Source: Blastobasis lacticolella
Lineage: Eukaryota; Arthropoda; Insecta; Lepidoptera; Blastobasidae
Assembly (NCBI GenBank): GCA_905147135.1
Contig: LR990048.1
Span: 2,526,563 to 2,590,562 of the forward strand
Length of the DNA stretch: 64,000 nucleotides
Direction of reading: 5' to 3'
Shown in pieces: positions 41,691 through 51,885 of the stretch; positions within the stretch are counted from its first letter, which is position 1, and each line of letters begins with the position of its first letter. The position numbers and the translations under genes are program-made. Below the pieces are notes generated by a model that was given only the letters and a program-made list of their open reading frames with translations, had not been told where the DNA came from and made no database searches.

Positions 41691-42235
41691 TAATCCCTTC
41701 CTCGGATTAAAAGTGTACCGTATCTATATTAAAACTGGACTCTCTTCCATTCCTATCTCCAAGAACAAATAATTGAATTATAAGTTACAAAAGAGAAGCG
41801 ACTGACGACTATCACTTCGCAAAATACCGAGAAAGCTGTAAGCGAGAGTCAAGCATCAACGCGAGAACTATTGATTCCAAAGGCCATTAAACATAAAAGA
41901 ACGAAGTCAATTCCCAGAGAATATGCACAGAGATTTCAATCCGAGCGGAGTCGTAGATAGTAATAGCGCGGAAGTGCATTTCATGAGATAGAATACGTGA
42001 CCGAAAAAGATTTATAACTAACCCTGGGGCGTCGTAATTCAGCAGTCTTTGGACATTTCATGAAATTAATGTAGGTCGGTTGTCTGCAGTGTAGGTAGCG
42101 CTCGGCCACTTATGCTGCTATTATTTTGGCATGCAAGGAAGGCTCTATGTGCGAGTATTGTTGTCTTTAATGGCCTCAACAATTTTGGCGGGAATTCTTG
42201 TAAGATATCATCATCGGTGTCGGAGTTGTGAGGCC
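41691..42235. other. Unassigned DNA
   Basis: No repeat or gene recognised. Confidence 0.35.
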
Positions 42236-42550
42236 TGTTGTTTTGTTCCCCGACAAAAAAGAGGGGTGTTATTAGAGTGTGTCAGTTTGTAGCAGCGTAG
42301 TTCAAGAACGGATGATGCAGTTTTCTGTATTTGAAATTTTATTTATTTCGATGAAATTTTGTAGATGCGATTTAGAAACCAATATCGATGCCTGTGTTTT
42401 GTCAGATTTGCGGTAAAAAATATCGTTTAAAAGTTTCGGGCTCTAAGATTTCCGTACAAATCTTAAGGCCCGCTCAACTTTGTAACGATCTATTTTGAAC
42501 ACCCGACGAAAAAACAAGAATGTAATAAGTTACGTGTGTATCTGTGGCTT
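42236..42550 (-). repeat. Dispersed repeat, R6-related, variant copy
   Basis: It starts CCCCGACAAAAAAGAGGGGT, an R6 end read in reverse. A second such end (CCCGACGAAAAAACAAGAAT) starts at about 42501. GATGAAATTTTGTAGATGCG inside is similar to about 57160. Probably two nested or tandem R6-type pieces. Confidence 0.4.
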
Positions 42551-42557
42551 TGTGTAT

Positions 42558-42980
42558 CTATTTATTTATTTAATAGTTTATTGCACACAAAAATGGTAAT
42601 AAAGATATGGCAAATATATACATGACACAAAAGGCACCACTTATTTCTAAAAATAAATTTCTTCCATAAGGTCTACAGCAAAGAGAATGTGATGACTGGA
42701 AGCAGTTTAAGACGTGCACTATACATATTTAATTATCAAAAATAGACTATACTATCGATACATTTCTACATATGTACCATATACCTAACAAAATATATAC
42801 ATATATAGATACATATATACAATACATACATATATACACAATATTAGACAGATAGAGAGAGATAATGCTCCTTAACGCGCTTCTTACACATCGTGATAGA
42901 GGAACTATCACGTACTTCATGAGGCAGAGAATTCCACAATTTTACAGCATGTACAGCGAAAGAGTAGGAGAAAAAGTCGG
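42558..42980 (-). pseudogene. LINE 3' end, family L8: ORF2 C-terminus and 3' UTR
   Basis: Minus strand 42975 down to a stop at 42844 is open and encodes VKLWNSLPHEVRDSSSIT followed by FKKRV-like residues, the typical C-terminus of CR1/jockey-type ORF2. The 3' UTR continues to a TTTATTTATTTAATAG tail at about 42558. Truncated at 42980, where a SINE-1 starts 2-3 bases later. Simple ATACATATA repeats lie at 42790-42840. Confidence 0.7.
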
Positions 42981-42982
42981 AT

Positions 42983-43226
42983 TTGACGACCTGAGTGGTT
43001 CAGTGGTCTGCCACGCAAGAGGGTTCGATTCCCGGCCGGGCAGAAATTGAAATGATGAATTTTAATTTCTGTTACGGGTCTGGGTGTTCTATGTATAATA
43101 AGTATATACTTAAAAAGTATTTAAGTAGTTTATCAGTTATCTGGCACCCATAGCACAAGCTTTGCTTAGTTTGGGGCTAGATGGCGCTGTGTGAATTTGT
43201 CCACGAACATTTATTTATTTATTATT
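42983..43226 (+). mobile_element. SINE-1, copy 5
   Basis: Box A is at 42996-43006 and box B at 43022-43032, but 17 or so bases between them are deleted (GGTCTGCCACG follows box A directly). The full body with CTAGATGGCGCTG at 43177-43189 follows, with a TTTATTTATTTATTA tail. Confidence 0.85.
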
Positions 43227-43554
43227 GGTGGGTAGGAATAGCCAGCAGCGACTTAATGCTGGAACGGCTGGGCTTGTCTTGCGACCGGGAAAAAATGAAT
43301 CGTTCACGGAGATAGGAGGGAGCGGAGGGTTTGTGGAGGACCATTAGCGTATCTAGGGCTACTTTCGAGGGTGGGCATGGCCCCTGAGAATTCCTGGGTT
43401 GTATTTAATTGAAATTATGTTTGTATGAAGTTTTATACATATGTACATCCGGTACATCCTGGGGTGGGCACTAGACCATTCTGGGGTGGGCACGGTCCAC
43501 CCGGCCACCCCCCTTCCTACGCCTATGTGGAGGATATTGTAAAGGGTGGAGAGA
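43227..43554. other. Unassigned DNA
   Basis: The words GGGGTGGGCACTAGACC and GGGGTGGGCACGGTCCACC form a small local repeat at 43461-43505. No gene. Confidence 0.35.
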
Positions 43555-43750
43555 ATGTGAATGTCTATGTATGTGTCTGTGGCATCGTAGCTCCCGATCG
43601 AATGGACCGATTTGGTTGTGGTCTGTATTTGACAGCCGATTTAATCGAAATGATTCTTAGCTTTGTTTAATTAAAATCGGTTTAGTAGTTTAGAAAATAC
43701 TTGTGTAGATGTAACCTTGGTAAATTGTTAGCCCCTCACTACTAGATACT
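43555..43750 (-). repeat. Dispersed repeat, family R6, copy
   Basis: GGCATCGTAGCTCCCGATCG, ATGGACCGATTTGGTTGTGG and AAAATCGGTTTAGTAGTTTA are the R6 blocks in reverse. Confidence 0.6.
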
Positions 43751-44359
43751 ACTAGGTTTAGGTTAGGGGCCCCATTTTCCATATTTGGAATCAAGTCGGT
43801 GCTTTCGTTATTGATAACTAGCTACAGTACCTGCCACTTGCCCGGCACTACAAACTATGACAGAAAACCGATTCAGAGCACGCACCACCCACGCATGGCT
43901 ATCGACCACTATCCAGTACCAATTTAAATCCGCCCAAAGGCCGCTGCTGTGGCAAAAATAATGAATTCGTACACACGACACGCGCCCGGTCGCCTCGCAC
44001 AAAGCGCGCCAATGATCCTAATTGCCACAATTATGAAACTCTTCCCTCTTTGATGGGAGCAATTTTTCTGTTGCGACTACCAATTAGCTGGCTACGTCAC
44101 CAATTAAGGGGAGGGCGGCCATTTGTAACGTGAACTGAGATTATGCGGACACTTTTTGGAAGTTTGCCCCCGGTTGTGGTTGATGGCTTTGCTGAGTCGA
44201 TAGGTGCGGGCGAACTTGGGAGGTTAGAGATTTATGTAATCCTGAATCGCCTGGGGTAAATGAATGAGAGCGCAGCCTGTGTACCTATTTTGATGGATCG
44301 TCTATAGCTCTAGCTCTTTAAGCGCGCGATGATAGTAACCATATTATAAATAACAATCA
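43751..44359. other. Repeat-poor block, possible regulatory DNA
   Basis: 43980-44120 has CCTAATTGCCACAATTATG, CTACCAATTAGCTGG and CACCAATTAAGG, three homeodomain-type ATTA/CAATTA cores within 120 bases. Nothing else supports function. A 64-codon minus frame at 43808-44002 is unrecognised. Confidence 0.25.
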
Positions 44360-44548
44360 TCTTGGCGTTAATCTCCCGGTTGTGCTCTCGCGCGCGAAAG
44401 CCCGGGGTCCACCATGACCAGGATCCAAGGTTTGGCAGATCAGGTATTTACAGTGTAGCGACTGCCATCTAACCTCCGTGGAGTCACTGGACAACCTGAT
44501 CAGTTTGGTTCATGGGACCCCTTTAACCATTCGGCTACCGACGCTCTC
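44360..44548 (-). mobile_element. SINE-2 with internal deletion
   Basis: The 3' half and the head (CCATTCGGCTACCGACGCTC on plus) are both present, but the middle (about 150 bases) is missing, joining TTTGGTTCATGG to GACCCCTTTAACC. Confidence 0.7.
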
Positions 44549-45257
44549 AATAAAAGTAACCAGATTACTGGTAAAGTCATAATTATTATTATTTGGGACT
44601 TTTTTATTAAATTGAACTCCTTGGATGCCAAAAGACAGCACGTAGTTTCTAAATAAAATCAATATTTTACGTAAATTGTACTTGAAAATATATAGCTTTG
44701 TATGCATAGCTCATAGTCTGCTTACAAAAATTGCGAACCTCTCATCCGCGCTAGTTTCCCATCTCACCACAATATCCGCACAATCTCCCTCCGCAACCGG
44801 GACAAAACTCGGCCTTTGTCTTCGCTCGCATTGCATAAACAACTAATTTCACCAACAAATTGGCCGTGCAAAATTAAACTTTGCGAACTAAACGAATAAG
44901 TGTGTGCCGGGAGACAAGATACGCGCACCTTGTACTATAAATTGTGAGTTTGCGGCGGCGGCGCCGTAATGAAAAGTTACTTCGCCGAGAGAACTCATAC
45001 ATGGGAGCGCGGCACGCGAGCTACTCGCACCAATTGTATTAGACTGCGGAATGAGTACGCAGACCTCGTAAGTGGTACGAGAAAGTTATGTAGGTTTGGG
45101 CAGAAACAATTTGAGGTCTTCTTGTACATATTATTATTTTGAAACCCCGACGAATTTTTGAAAACAAGCAATTCAATCAATGATTTTTTTTTAATTGCGG
45201 GAAATCGCGTTTCAATTATTTTTTATCACAAGTTGAAGTTCGTCGTCCGTAGCAAAA
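44549..45257. other. Unassigned; repeat-poor block 44745-45030
   Basis: 44745-45030 is GC-balanced, free of matched repeats, and has clustered AACAACTAATTTCACC, GCGGCGGCGGCGCCG and TAATGAAAAGTTAC words. Candidate cis-regulatory DNA only by composition. Confidence 0.25.
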
Positions 45258-46142
45258 ATGGAATTAACGCGAAAAGATTTTAGGGCGACGATTTTTGTAT
45301 GATTTAAAAAGTTCACTGTCTGCGCAGCTCGTCTTCCAAATGCTTTTGGGAGAGAAGCACATTAAGTAAGGCGTTGGTTCGCAAAATTTGATTGTGGACG
45401 TGCTTCTCTCCATGATGAAATTTGTGAAAGTTCGCCCTCAACTGCGATCACTGAGGAAAATGTGACTACTGTCAGGCAAATAATTAAAGAAAACCGGCGA
45501 GTTACATATGAGTGGATTCGTGGACATTTATAGATTGGTATGAGCCAAATTCAAAAATCTTACATCAACATTTAACAGTTAGAAATTGTTGTTACCGCTG
45601 GATTCCTCATGAACTCACCCCAGAACAAAAACAGACTCGAGTTGATTGGTAAAAAATTTTTTGTTAAAGTACGATTGCGGACTTCAACTGCTATGTATAA
45701 CATTGTGACAAGAGATGAAACGTGGATATATTGTTATATGCCTGAAAGAAAGCAACAGTCTTCTGTGTTCGAAGGCGACAGTAAACCAACAAAATTGAGG
45801 CAGGCAAGCGTAGTCAAAAAAATGATTTCGTTTGTTTTTCTCCCGGACGGGTCCTATCTGCAAGATCCCACATGAAGAACAAAAGACAGTTAATGCTGAG
45901 TGGTACAGTTTTTCCAGTGTTTGTAGGTTAAAGTGTTAGGGAAAAACGACAAAGAAGTCGCATTCTATTGCACTTCGGCGCACACAGCAAACAAGAAAAA
46001 GTCACTTATGGCTTTTGAAAAGATAGAGCTAGTGACCCAACGCGCACATTGTGCAGACCTGGCACCATACGATTTCATTATTTTCCTAAAAATCAAAAAT
46101 TTTATGAGAGGTTTGACATTCACGAGGCCAGAAAGGCCGTGA
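45258..46142 (+). pseudogene. mariner-family transposase relic
   Basis: It starts at an ATG (MELTRKDFRA), the usual N-terminal helix-turn-helix start of mariner transposases. It is readable mostly in one frame through VRRWFAKFDCGRASLHDE, RVTYEWIRG and DETWIYCY (first catalytic Asp, about 45714) to DLAPYDF near 46060 (third catalytic Asp). The second Asp, normally in an HHDNA context, is lost (FYCTSAHTA). At least four in-frame stops and a local frameshift near 45875 disrupt it. Inverted terminal repeats were not found. Expected full length is about 345 residues. Confidence 0.85.
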
Positions 46143-46227
46143 TAGCTTTCAGTGTACCCCACGTATTAATGCACATACATAATCGACATAATATAAAGTA
46201 AGCTGTTAGTTTCCCAAATAAATAAAG

Positions 46228-46295
46228 AGTCAAGGCGGACCCCGGGCCCTCGCGCGCGAGAGCACAGCCGGGATGTTGATGCCCGACTGACTGAC
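46228..46295 (+). mobile_element. SINE-2 3' scrap
   Basis: GTCAAGGCGGACCCCGGGCC and GAGAGCACAGCCGGGATG are the 3' end of the family, preceded by an AAATAAATAAA patch. Confidence 0.6.
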
Positions 46296-46684
46296 AAACC
46301 TTATTCGCATGTCCGGCAACAAACACAAGTATCCAAATGCAAAGCCAAATACGCCAAGCCATATTGGTTCCGGGCTGAAATCTCTAGCACTACAAAGCCG
46401 GAATTCGGTTCGCACCTGTGAAATATTGAATTTTGGCGGGAAAAAAGGCGCACTCAAACTGGAAATATGGCCGCGCGGATAATGGCCGCCCGTTGACGAG
46501 CGCGCGTCATAAAACTGCATCTGTCAAATGCAATCGCACCTAAATCTATCACAGATGTTCGTAGTATTTGTGTGGTTTCATACGGCTGTGGTAATTGGTT
46601 TGGAGGGAAATATGTGCAGCGTTTTAGAGGAATGTTTACGTGGTATGTTTGGGTATGATTCTATGTGTTTTCCATGCAATTAAA

Positions 46685-46975
46685 TCCAATTGAACACTAA
46701 CCGATGCTCAGAGCCTGCACATTAGGGCAACTGAATCTGTAACCATGATCAGGTTCTCCTGGTAGCAGGGCACGGAGGTCATATGGCAGTCGCCTCATTA
46801 TAATAACCCGAACTGTCAAATGCTGATGAATGAATAAATGAGGATTTCCCTCACCGTAAGAGCATCGGTTCGTATTCAACTAACGTACATAACTCCGAAT
46901 AGACTCATTTGTTCATGGCGACAATGAGGTTCGTCCCGGTACCTCACGCTTACGAGTCGAACCCCTTACCCACTA
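46685..46975. mobile_element. Two SINE-2 halves in head-to-head inversion
   Basis: 46685-46825 is plus-oriented body (CAACTGAATCTGTAACCATG, TCTCCTGGTAGCAGGGC). 46845-46975 is minus-oriented head and front (CCTCACCGTAAGAGCATCGG, CTTACGAGTCGAACCCCTTA). Together they cover most of one element, so an inversion within a copy is possible, as are two separate insertions. Confidence 0.6.
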
Positions 46976-47025
46976 GGGTAAACACCCTAGATTATCTAAA
47001 CATTCCAGAACACATTTCGTGTGAA

Positions 47026-47458
47026 CAGCGTTCCCTCCAGCACATTTATCTTCTTCGAAGCCACTCCGAACGTTTTACATTAAGTAATACACGCTAGATG
47101 CTCAGAATGCATCTAAATATCAAGTGCAAACTATTAGAGCGCTCCCCACAGAGCCCGGGAGAGCAACGAATACACAATGAGCCCCTGAATAAAACAATAC
47201 CAAAGTAAAACGCTCGACTTTGAATAAACACTTTTTGTATAGGTATTACCACAGATCTGACAACAATACGGACGGATATTCTAAAAATCATGATAGAAGC
47301 ATGAAAATTGTCGGTTATTTTTGTGTGTGCGTGCTATGACATTGTCACTGGGTTGACAGCGCGGTACAAATAGAAACAAAACGGCGGCGGATGTCTGACC
47401 TGGGTCTCAAGTGCGCTAATTTGCTTAACGCGATTGAATGTTACTTGGACCGCAATAG
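47026..47458. repeat. 433-bp tandem duplication, unit 1
   Basis: It starts CAGCGTTCCCTCCAGCACAT. The centre, around 47118-47250 (AGCGCTCCCCACAGAGCCCG, ATGAGCCCCTGAATAAAAC, TTTTTGTATAGGTATTACCA), is almost identical in unit 2, while the flanks have diverged more. A minus-strand frame of about 60 codons is open across the centre in both units, but no domain is recognised. Confidence 0.85.
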
Positions 47459-47890
47459 CAGCGTTCCTTCTAGCACATTTATTTTCTTCGAAGCTACTCC
47501 GAAAATTTAACATTAAGTAATACACACTGGATGCCTAGTTATCAATATCAAGTGCAAACTATTACGGCGCTCCCCACAGAGCCCGGGAGAGCAACGAATA
47601 CACAATGAGCCCCTGAATAAAACAATACCAAAGTAAAATGCTCGACTTTGAATAAACACTTTTTGTATAGGTATTACCACGGATCTGACAACATTACGGA
47701 CGGATACTCTAAAAATCATGATTGAATCATGAAAATTATCGCTTACTTTTGTCTGCCTTGACACTATCACTGGCGTGACAGCGCGGTACAGAAACAAACA
47801 AAACGGCGGCGATTGTCAGACCTAGGCTTCAAGTCCGCTAATTTAGTTGGTGTGATTGAATTGTAATTAAATCGTAATAGCATAATACCA
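47459..47890. repeat. 433-bp tandem duplication, unit 2
   Basis: Offset of exactly 433 bases at the left edge (CAGCGTTCCTTCTAGCACAT at 47459). It runs into a dispersed repeat shared with 9170-9540 at its right edge (AATAGCATAATACC), whereas unit 1 ends at AATAGCA. Confidence 0.85.
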
Positions 47891-48065
47891 AAAACGCGTC
47901 AAACTGCCCTTGAGCTGCTATTGCGTTCCAATTACAATTCAATCAAGCCATAAGTAACTGTAACAGAATAGCAAAAACGTGACAAACTGCCACTGGAATC
48001 TAACCATTAGAAATTAGCGGAATTGGGGCCCTGGTGTATCTGTATGTGTGTGTAGGTCAGATACA
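47880..48065 (+). repeat. Left part of the 9.2-kb-type repeat
   Basis: CAATTACAATTCAATCAAGC and GGCCCTGGTGTATCTGTATG correspond to 9345-9410. The right part resumes at 48672. Confidence 0.5.
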
Positions 48066-48671
48066 TAATAGGCCCTACGTTGTATGAAAGCTTACCTGAG
48101 TCAATTAAAACTGTACAGACTGACGAAGCGTTTGCGAGCCGGCTGAGAAGCTTTTTATTGGATAATGTATTTTATTCTGTAAATGAATTCAAGAACTATA
48201 ACATTGAAAATTAATTGTAAATTACTTTTGATATTTAAATTTGACATTAATTTGCAATTATTCATTTGATCTATTCATTGACATGTTCTTCTAATTCATA
48301 TTTTTATTTCATTTACATTAAATATTATATTTGACATTTCCTATACCTATTGATCAATTACCTATGGTAATATTTTGTTTATTATTGACATTTTATTTTA
48401 TATCTTTGTATTTGACATTGACATTACCAATAACCTACCACTGTGTAATTTTGTATAGTGTTTTATTATATTGTCATGTCATTATTATTATTTTTCCTAC
48501 TAATATAAATTATTTAATTTACTTTCCACAATGAAAGTACCTATTGTATATTCTTAAATGATTTTATTATAAAATTGACGATCTCTTTTATAGAGTTATA
48601 TAATTAATATAATATTGATAAATGTAAGGCTGTAAAATGAGATAATAAATAAATCTAAATCTAAATCTACA
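48066..48671 (+). pseudogene. LINE 3' end inserted in a repeat (family LJ)
   Basis: An open C-terminal peptide at 48128-48214 (RLRSFLLDNVFYSVNEF, stop at 48212) matches the usual end of jockey/CR1-type ORF2. A 450-base, very AT-rich 3' UTR follows, rich in TTGACAT words. The end is AATAAATAAATCTAAATCTA, a repeat tail rather than a simple poly(A). It lies between the two halves of the 9.2-kb-type repeat. Confidence 0.65.
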
Positions 48672-48775
48672 GCAAAATAAATTGTCAAGAAATTGTCGTA
48701 CCTTGCATGCTTCACTTCTCTTTAGTGTAAAATGGCGTCCGCATATTTTTCAGATCTGTGGGTATTACTTCAAAA
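48672..48775 (+). repeat. Right part of the 9.2-kb-type repeat
   Basis: AAATTGTCGTACCTTGCATG, CTTCACTTCTCTTTAGTGTA and GTCCGCATATTTTTCAGATC match 9440-9535. Confidence 0.55.
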
Positions 48776-48974
48776 AGTGAAGAACAACTTGGAAGTTCGA
48801 CTTGTAGAAAGGAACTCGTTCACTTCGACGTAATATTTTCAGTACAGTAGCAAGTTGTTGATCGAGGTATTGAATATATTGTTTAAAAAATAAGGCCATT
48901 TATAATGCACAAGGGCTATAATAGCTTCGGCTTTGTATTTACAGAGACGACGCTCTAGCCAATGGTATTCTCCA

Positions 48975-49170
48975 GATCATCAATCATGATCCAGGATTTT
49001 GCAGACAGTGGAGCGACTGTCGTCTGACCTCCGTAAACTTGACCAGATTGGATCATGGTTACAAATTCAGTCGCCGGAATGTGCACTTTTCATCATGTCA
49101 CCCCTCAACGTAGGCTATTGCTACATGGCACAGAGTTCGAACCCAATACCTTAGACTACAATTCGTTTTT
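48975..49170 (-). mobile_element. SINE-2, shortened copy
   Basis: AATCATGATCCAGGATTTTG, CAGATTGGATCATGGTTACA and a short front with CAGAGTTCGAACCCAATACC. Several internal deletions. Confidence 0.6.
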
Positions 49171-49340
49171 TTTTGCGCCCAACGAAGAGGAAATGGGCAC
49201 CCTCCGGTATTGTGGTTGGGAGGGACGTGAACTCTCATGAGTACCAGCCGGCCGGCCGGACTGGTTATGCACGACTCGCCAGAAAAAACCTAGGCGCATA
49301 CGTACTAAACACCCCCTAGGGACGGGGTGCGCACAAAGAT

Positions 49341-49594
49341 AAATAAATAAATATTCGTGGACAAATTCACACAGCGCCATCTAGCCCCAAACTAAGCAAA
49401 GCTTGTACTATGGGTGCTAGATAACTGATATACTTCTTAAATACTTTTAAATACCTTCATACTTATTATACATAGAACACCCAGACTCGTAACAGAAATT
49501 AAAATACATCATTTCAATTTCTGACCGGCCGGGAATCGAACCCGGGACCTCTTGCGTGGCAGACGTTGACCATTGAACCACGCAGGTCGTCAAA
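49341..49594 (-). mobile_element. SINE-1, copy 6
   Basis: Box B is intact at 49532-49542 and box A is at 49570-49580 (TGGTTCAATGG on minus). CTAGATGGCGCTG is at 49372-49384. The AATAAATAAATA tail is at about 49338-49350. Together with 30053 one of the better promoter-bearing copies. Confidence 0.85.
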
Positions 49595-49604
49595 GAGGTG
49601 TGTT

Positions 49605-49805
49605 ATTATAAGTATTACGTGTGTATCTGCCTGTGTAGCTTCCGAACGGTTAGACCGATTTGGATGCGGTTTTCTCGGTTTGAAAGCCAGTTTATTCGAG
49701 ATAGTTCTTATGTTTCATTAAAATCTGTTTTGTAGTTTAGAAAATATTTGAGTTCAAGTAAACTTGGTCGGGAGTTATTCGACTTTTTCTGTCGGTAAGG
49801 TAATT
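49605..49805 (-). repeat. Dispersed repeat, family R6, copy
   Basis: GTAGCTTCCGAACGGTTAGA, TTTGAAAGCCAGTTTATTCG and TTTAGAAAATATTTGAG are R6 blocks in reverse. It ends in CGACTTTTTCTGTCGG. It starts about ten bases after a SINE-1 head. Confidence 0.6.
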
Positions 49806-49894
49806 CAATAAATCTAGAATGTAGGTCTTAAGACTATCGCCGAGATGCCAAACCCGATAAGTGTGACAATTTAAGGCATCTACAATTAAAAAAA

Positions 49895-50052
49895 AATCAT
49901 CATCTTGGCGTTAATGTCCCCGTTGTACTCGCGCACCAGGGCCTGGGGTCCGCCTTGACCATGACCCAGGATTTGGCAGGTCAGGTAATTACAGTAGAGC
50001 GACTGCCATCTGACCTCCTTGACCCTGCTACCAGGGGTACCTGACCAGAATA
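49895..50052 (-). mobile_element. SINE-2 3' half
   Basis: ATCATCTTGGCGTTAATGTC at the 3' end and CCCTGCTACCAGGGGTACCT at the truncation point. Headless. Confidence 0.7.
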
Positions 50053-50844
50053 GACTACATTGTATAGACATATATATCTCCTCACTCCAACAAATCACAA
50101 GCCTCATAAAGCTACCGCATCAGATATTCCCCGCAGGCCGTGCACAGCTGGCCTCTATTAAAAAAGCGACACGTCACCGGCCCACGTGCGGGGGCCCAAC
50201 TTTTAATCTATCAAGCGGGGTTGCCACAGGGCAAAATACGATTCCGCCGTCCATTATCATAGGCTGGCTTTGTATTCAGCCGTGGCTATCCACTTACAGT
50301 GTGCGGCGATGACGACAGTTACGAGTTACATGCAGGGAGGTATTAAGGGGTGGTTTTTGGACCCCCCGATGGTAGGAGTACAGGTGAATTGTTGTGGAAT
50401 TGTTAAAATTTGTTTGTTGTTGTTTGACTTTGATTGTATTATTAGTGAAATTGGTCTAAGGCCATTTTACAATTTTTCCGTATTGTGTTAGTAATACATA
50501 ATTTTAGCTTATGGCTCATAGGTACTGGTACAATCCCTGCAAAAGAAATAAGTTGGTACTATTGTTCTCAGTCAGGTATCATCTGATGGCAAATAACCTG
50601 AAAATTACTTCGAAGACGCGCCGCACAAGATACGGAATGCTAAATTTTTTATGTAAATAAGAATATTGTGCGGTGCAGGTGTTTCTATTATGGTGTAATA
50701 AATAATACATCAATCAATTAGAAAGATGACTAACCCAGAAAATTGCGTTCCTCATAATATACCTACTAAGAAGACCAGCCCAATTGACATCCTTTGAGAA
50801 AGACTCTTGTAACAAACATGCATGCATCTTGTAAGCAACATTTG
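50053..50844. other. Unassigned DNA
   Basis: 50120-50340 is less AT-rich with overlapping 97- and 73-codon plus frames of unrecognised sequence. No repeat match. Confidence 0.3.
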
Positions 50845-50925
50845 ACGATCTCTTTTATAGATGACAAATGTAATATTATTATGTAAACTGTAGAAGAGTA
50901 ATAAATAAATCTAAAATCTAAATCA
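50845..50925 (+). repeat. LINE family LJ tail, short copy
   Basis: TTGACGATCTCTTTTATAGA and AATAAATAAATCTAAAATCT match the last 90 bases of 48066-48671. Confidence 0.65.
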
Positions 50926-51014
50926 AGACGTTTCTCCAAATTGACTTTTCAAGGAAATGACCTGGCAGACTAAAACATGACATTAGGGTTTCATAATATG
51001 ATTTTTATATTAGT

Positions 51015-51125
51015 CTCAAATTTATCTGCAGCGTCGCTGTTGTTGGCATTGACATGACATTTAAAAATGTCGTTGCTTTGTCCCAATTTTGGCCACCGGA
51101 TCAGATAAGTTTGTGGCACTCTAAT
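51015..51125 (-). mobile_element. MITE-like element, family B, copy 3
   Basis: Reverse orientation of 8372-8476: CAGCGTCGCTGTTGTTGG, CATGACATTTAAAAATG, and the end GGCCACCGGATCAGATAAGT. The left inverted end has decayed. Confidence 0.55.
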
Positions 51126-51589
51126 AATGTGGTCTTTATAGACCCCCTACCTGTTCTCGGGCCCCGCCTGAATGCCACCCTGTCGCCGCCTCTGATCCAA
51201 TATACGGGGTGTATTTATTATTCCCCAAGCGGCTCCATATTTCATGCGGCAAGCGTGCCCGAAGAAAGCAGAACGAGTGAATGACTAGTCGCAGATCTAA
51301 TCTCCGCTGTGTATTCGTCTGGAGGGCCGCTATTTGTTCAGGTCCTGGACTGGTCTGTTATTAACACCATCAGCAGTTCGGTCACGTGCGTCCGCCTTCA
51401 TAAGCGCAGATTAATGGGCTTTAGACCAGACTGTTAGGTTTATTTCGCAAAACTTTGGCTTTGCAGTGAGCGGGTTAGCTGGTTAATGCTGTGTACGTAC
51501 TGTTTACTACTGCTTTTTAAGAATAAAAGAGATAGTGCTGAGCTTTACTTTGTTGCGACTACACAGAAAACACGCCAGAACAGGAAGGC
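51126..51589. other. Unassigned DNA
   Basis: 51130-51430 is GC-richer with a 76-codon plus frame ending at 51284. No domain or repeat recognised. Confidence 0.3.
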
Positions 51590-51710
51590 TTTTACGAGGT
51601 CGCCAACGCATGGGTGATGCCCCTGGTATTGCAAACGTCCATAGGTTGCGGAGACTGCTTACCGTCAGGCTGGCCGTAAGCTTGTTTGCCACCTTAGTGG
51701 CATAAAAAAA
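51590..51710 (+). repeat. L4-like LINE tail, diverged
   Basis: The order of GAGGTCGCCAACGCATGGGT, GCCCCTGGTATTGCAAACGT, CCATAGG and GGCCGTAAGCTTGTTTGCCA follows the L4 3' end. An A run is at about 51703-51710. Confidence 0.5.
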
Positions 51711-51744
51711 AGATATACGTATAACTCATTAATAAAACAATTTT

Positions 51745-51885
51745 AGGAATTAAATAAATCGCATAGTGCCAGGTCTGCACTATGTGCAGGGGATAGTTCA
51801 CTAGCTCTACCTTTTGAGAAGCCAAAAATGACTTTGCCTTATTCGCGGTGTATGCTGAAGCATTGTCCCGTGGAATCCGCACAAA
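51745..51885 (-). pseudogene. mariner transposase fragment
   Basis: Minus-strand reading with RDNASAYTANKAKSFLASQ and KVELVN, the region around the second catalytic Asp of mariner transposases. The region of the third Asp is altered (WHYAI where LAPxDF is expected). It is a different lineage from the 45-kb relic, which has lost this Asp. Only about 45 codons survive. Confidence 0.65.
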
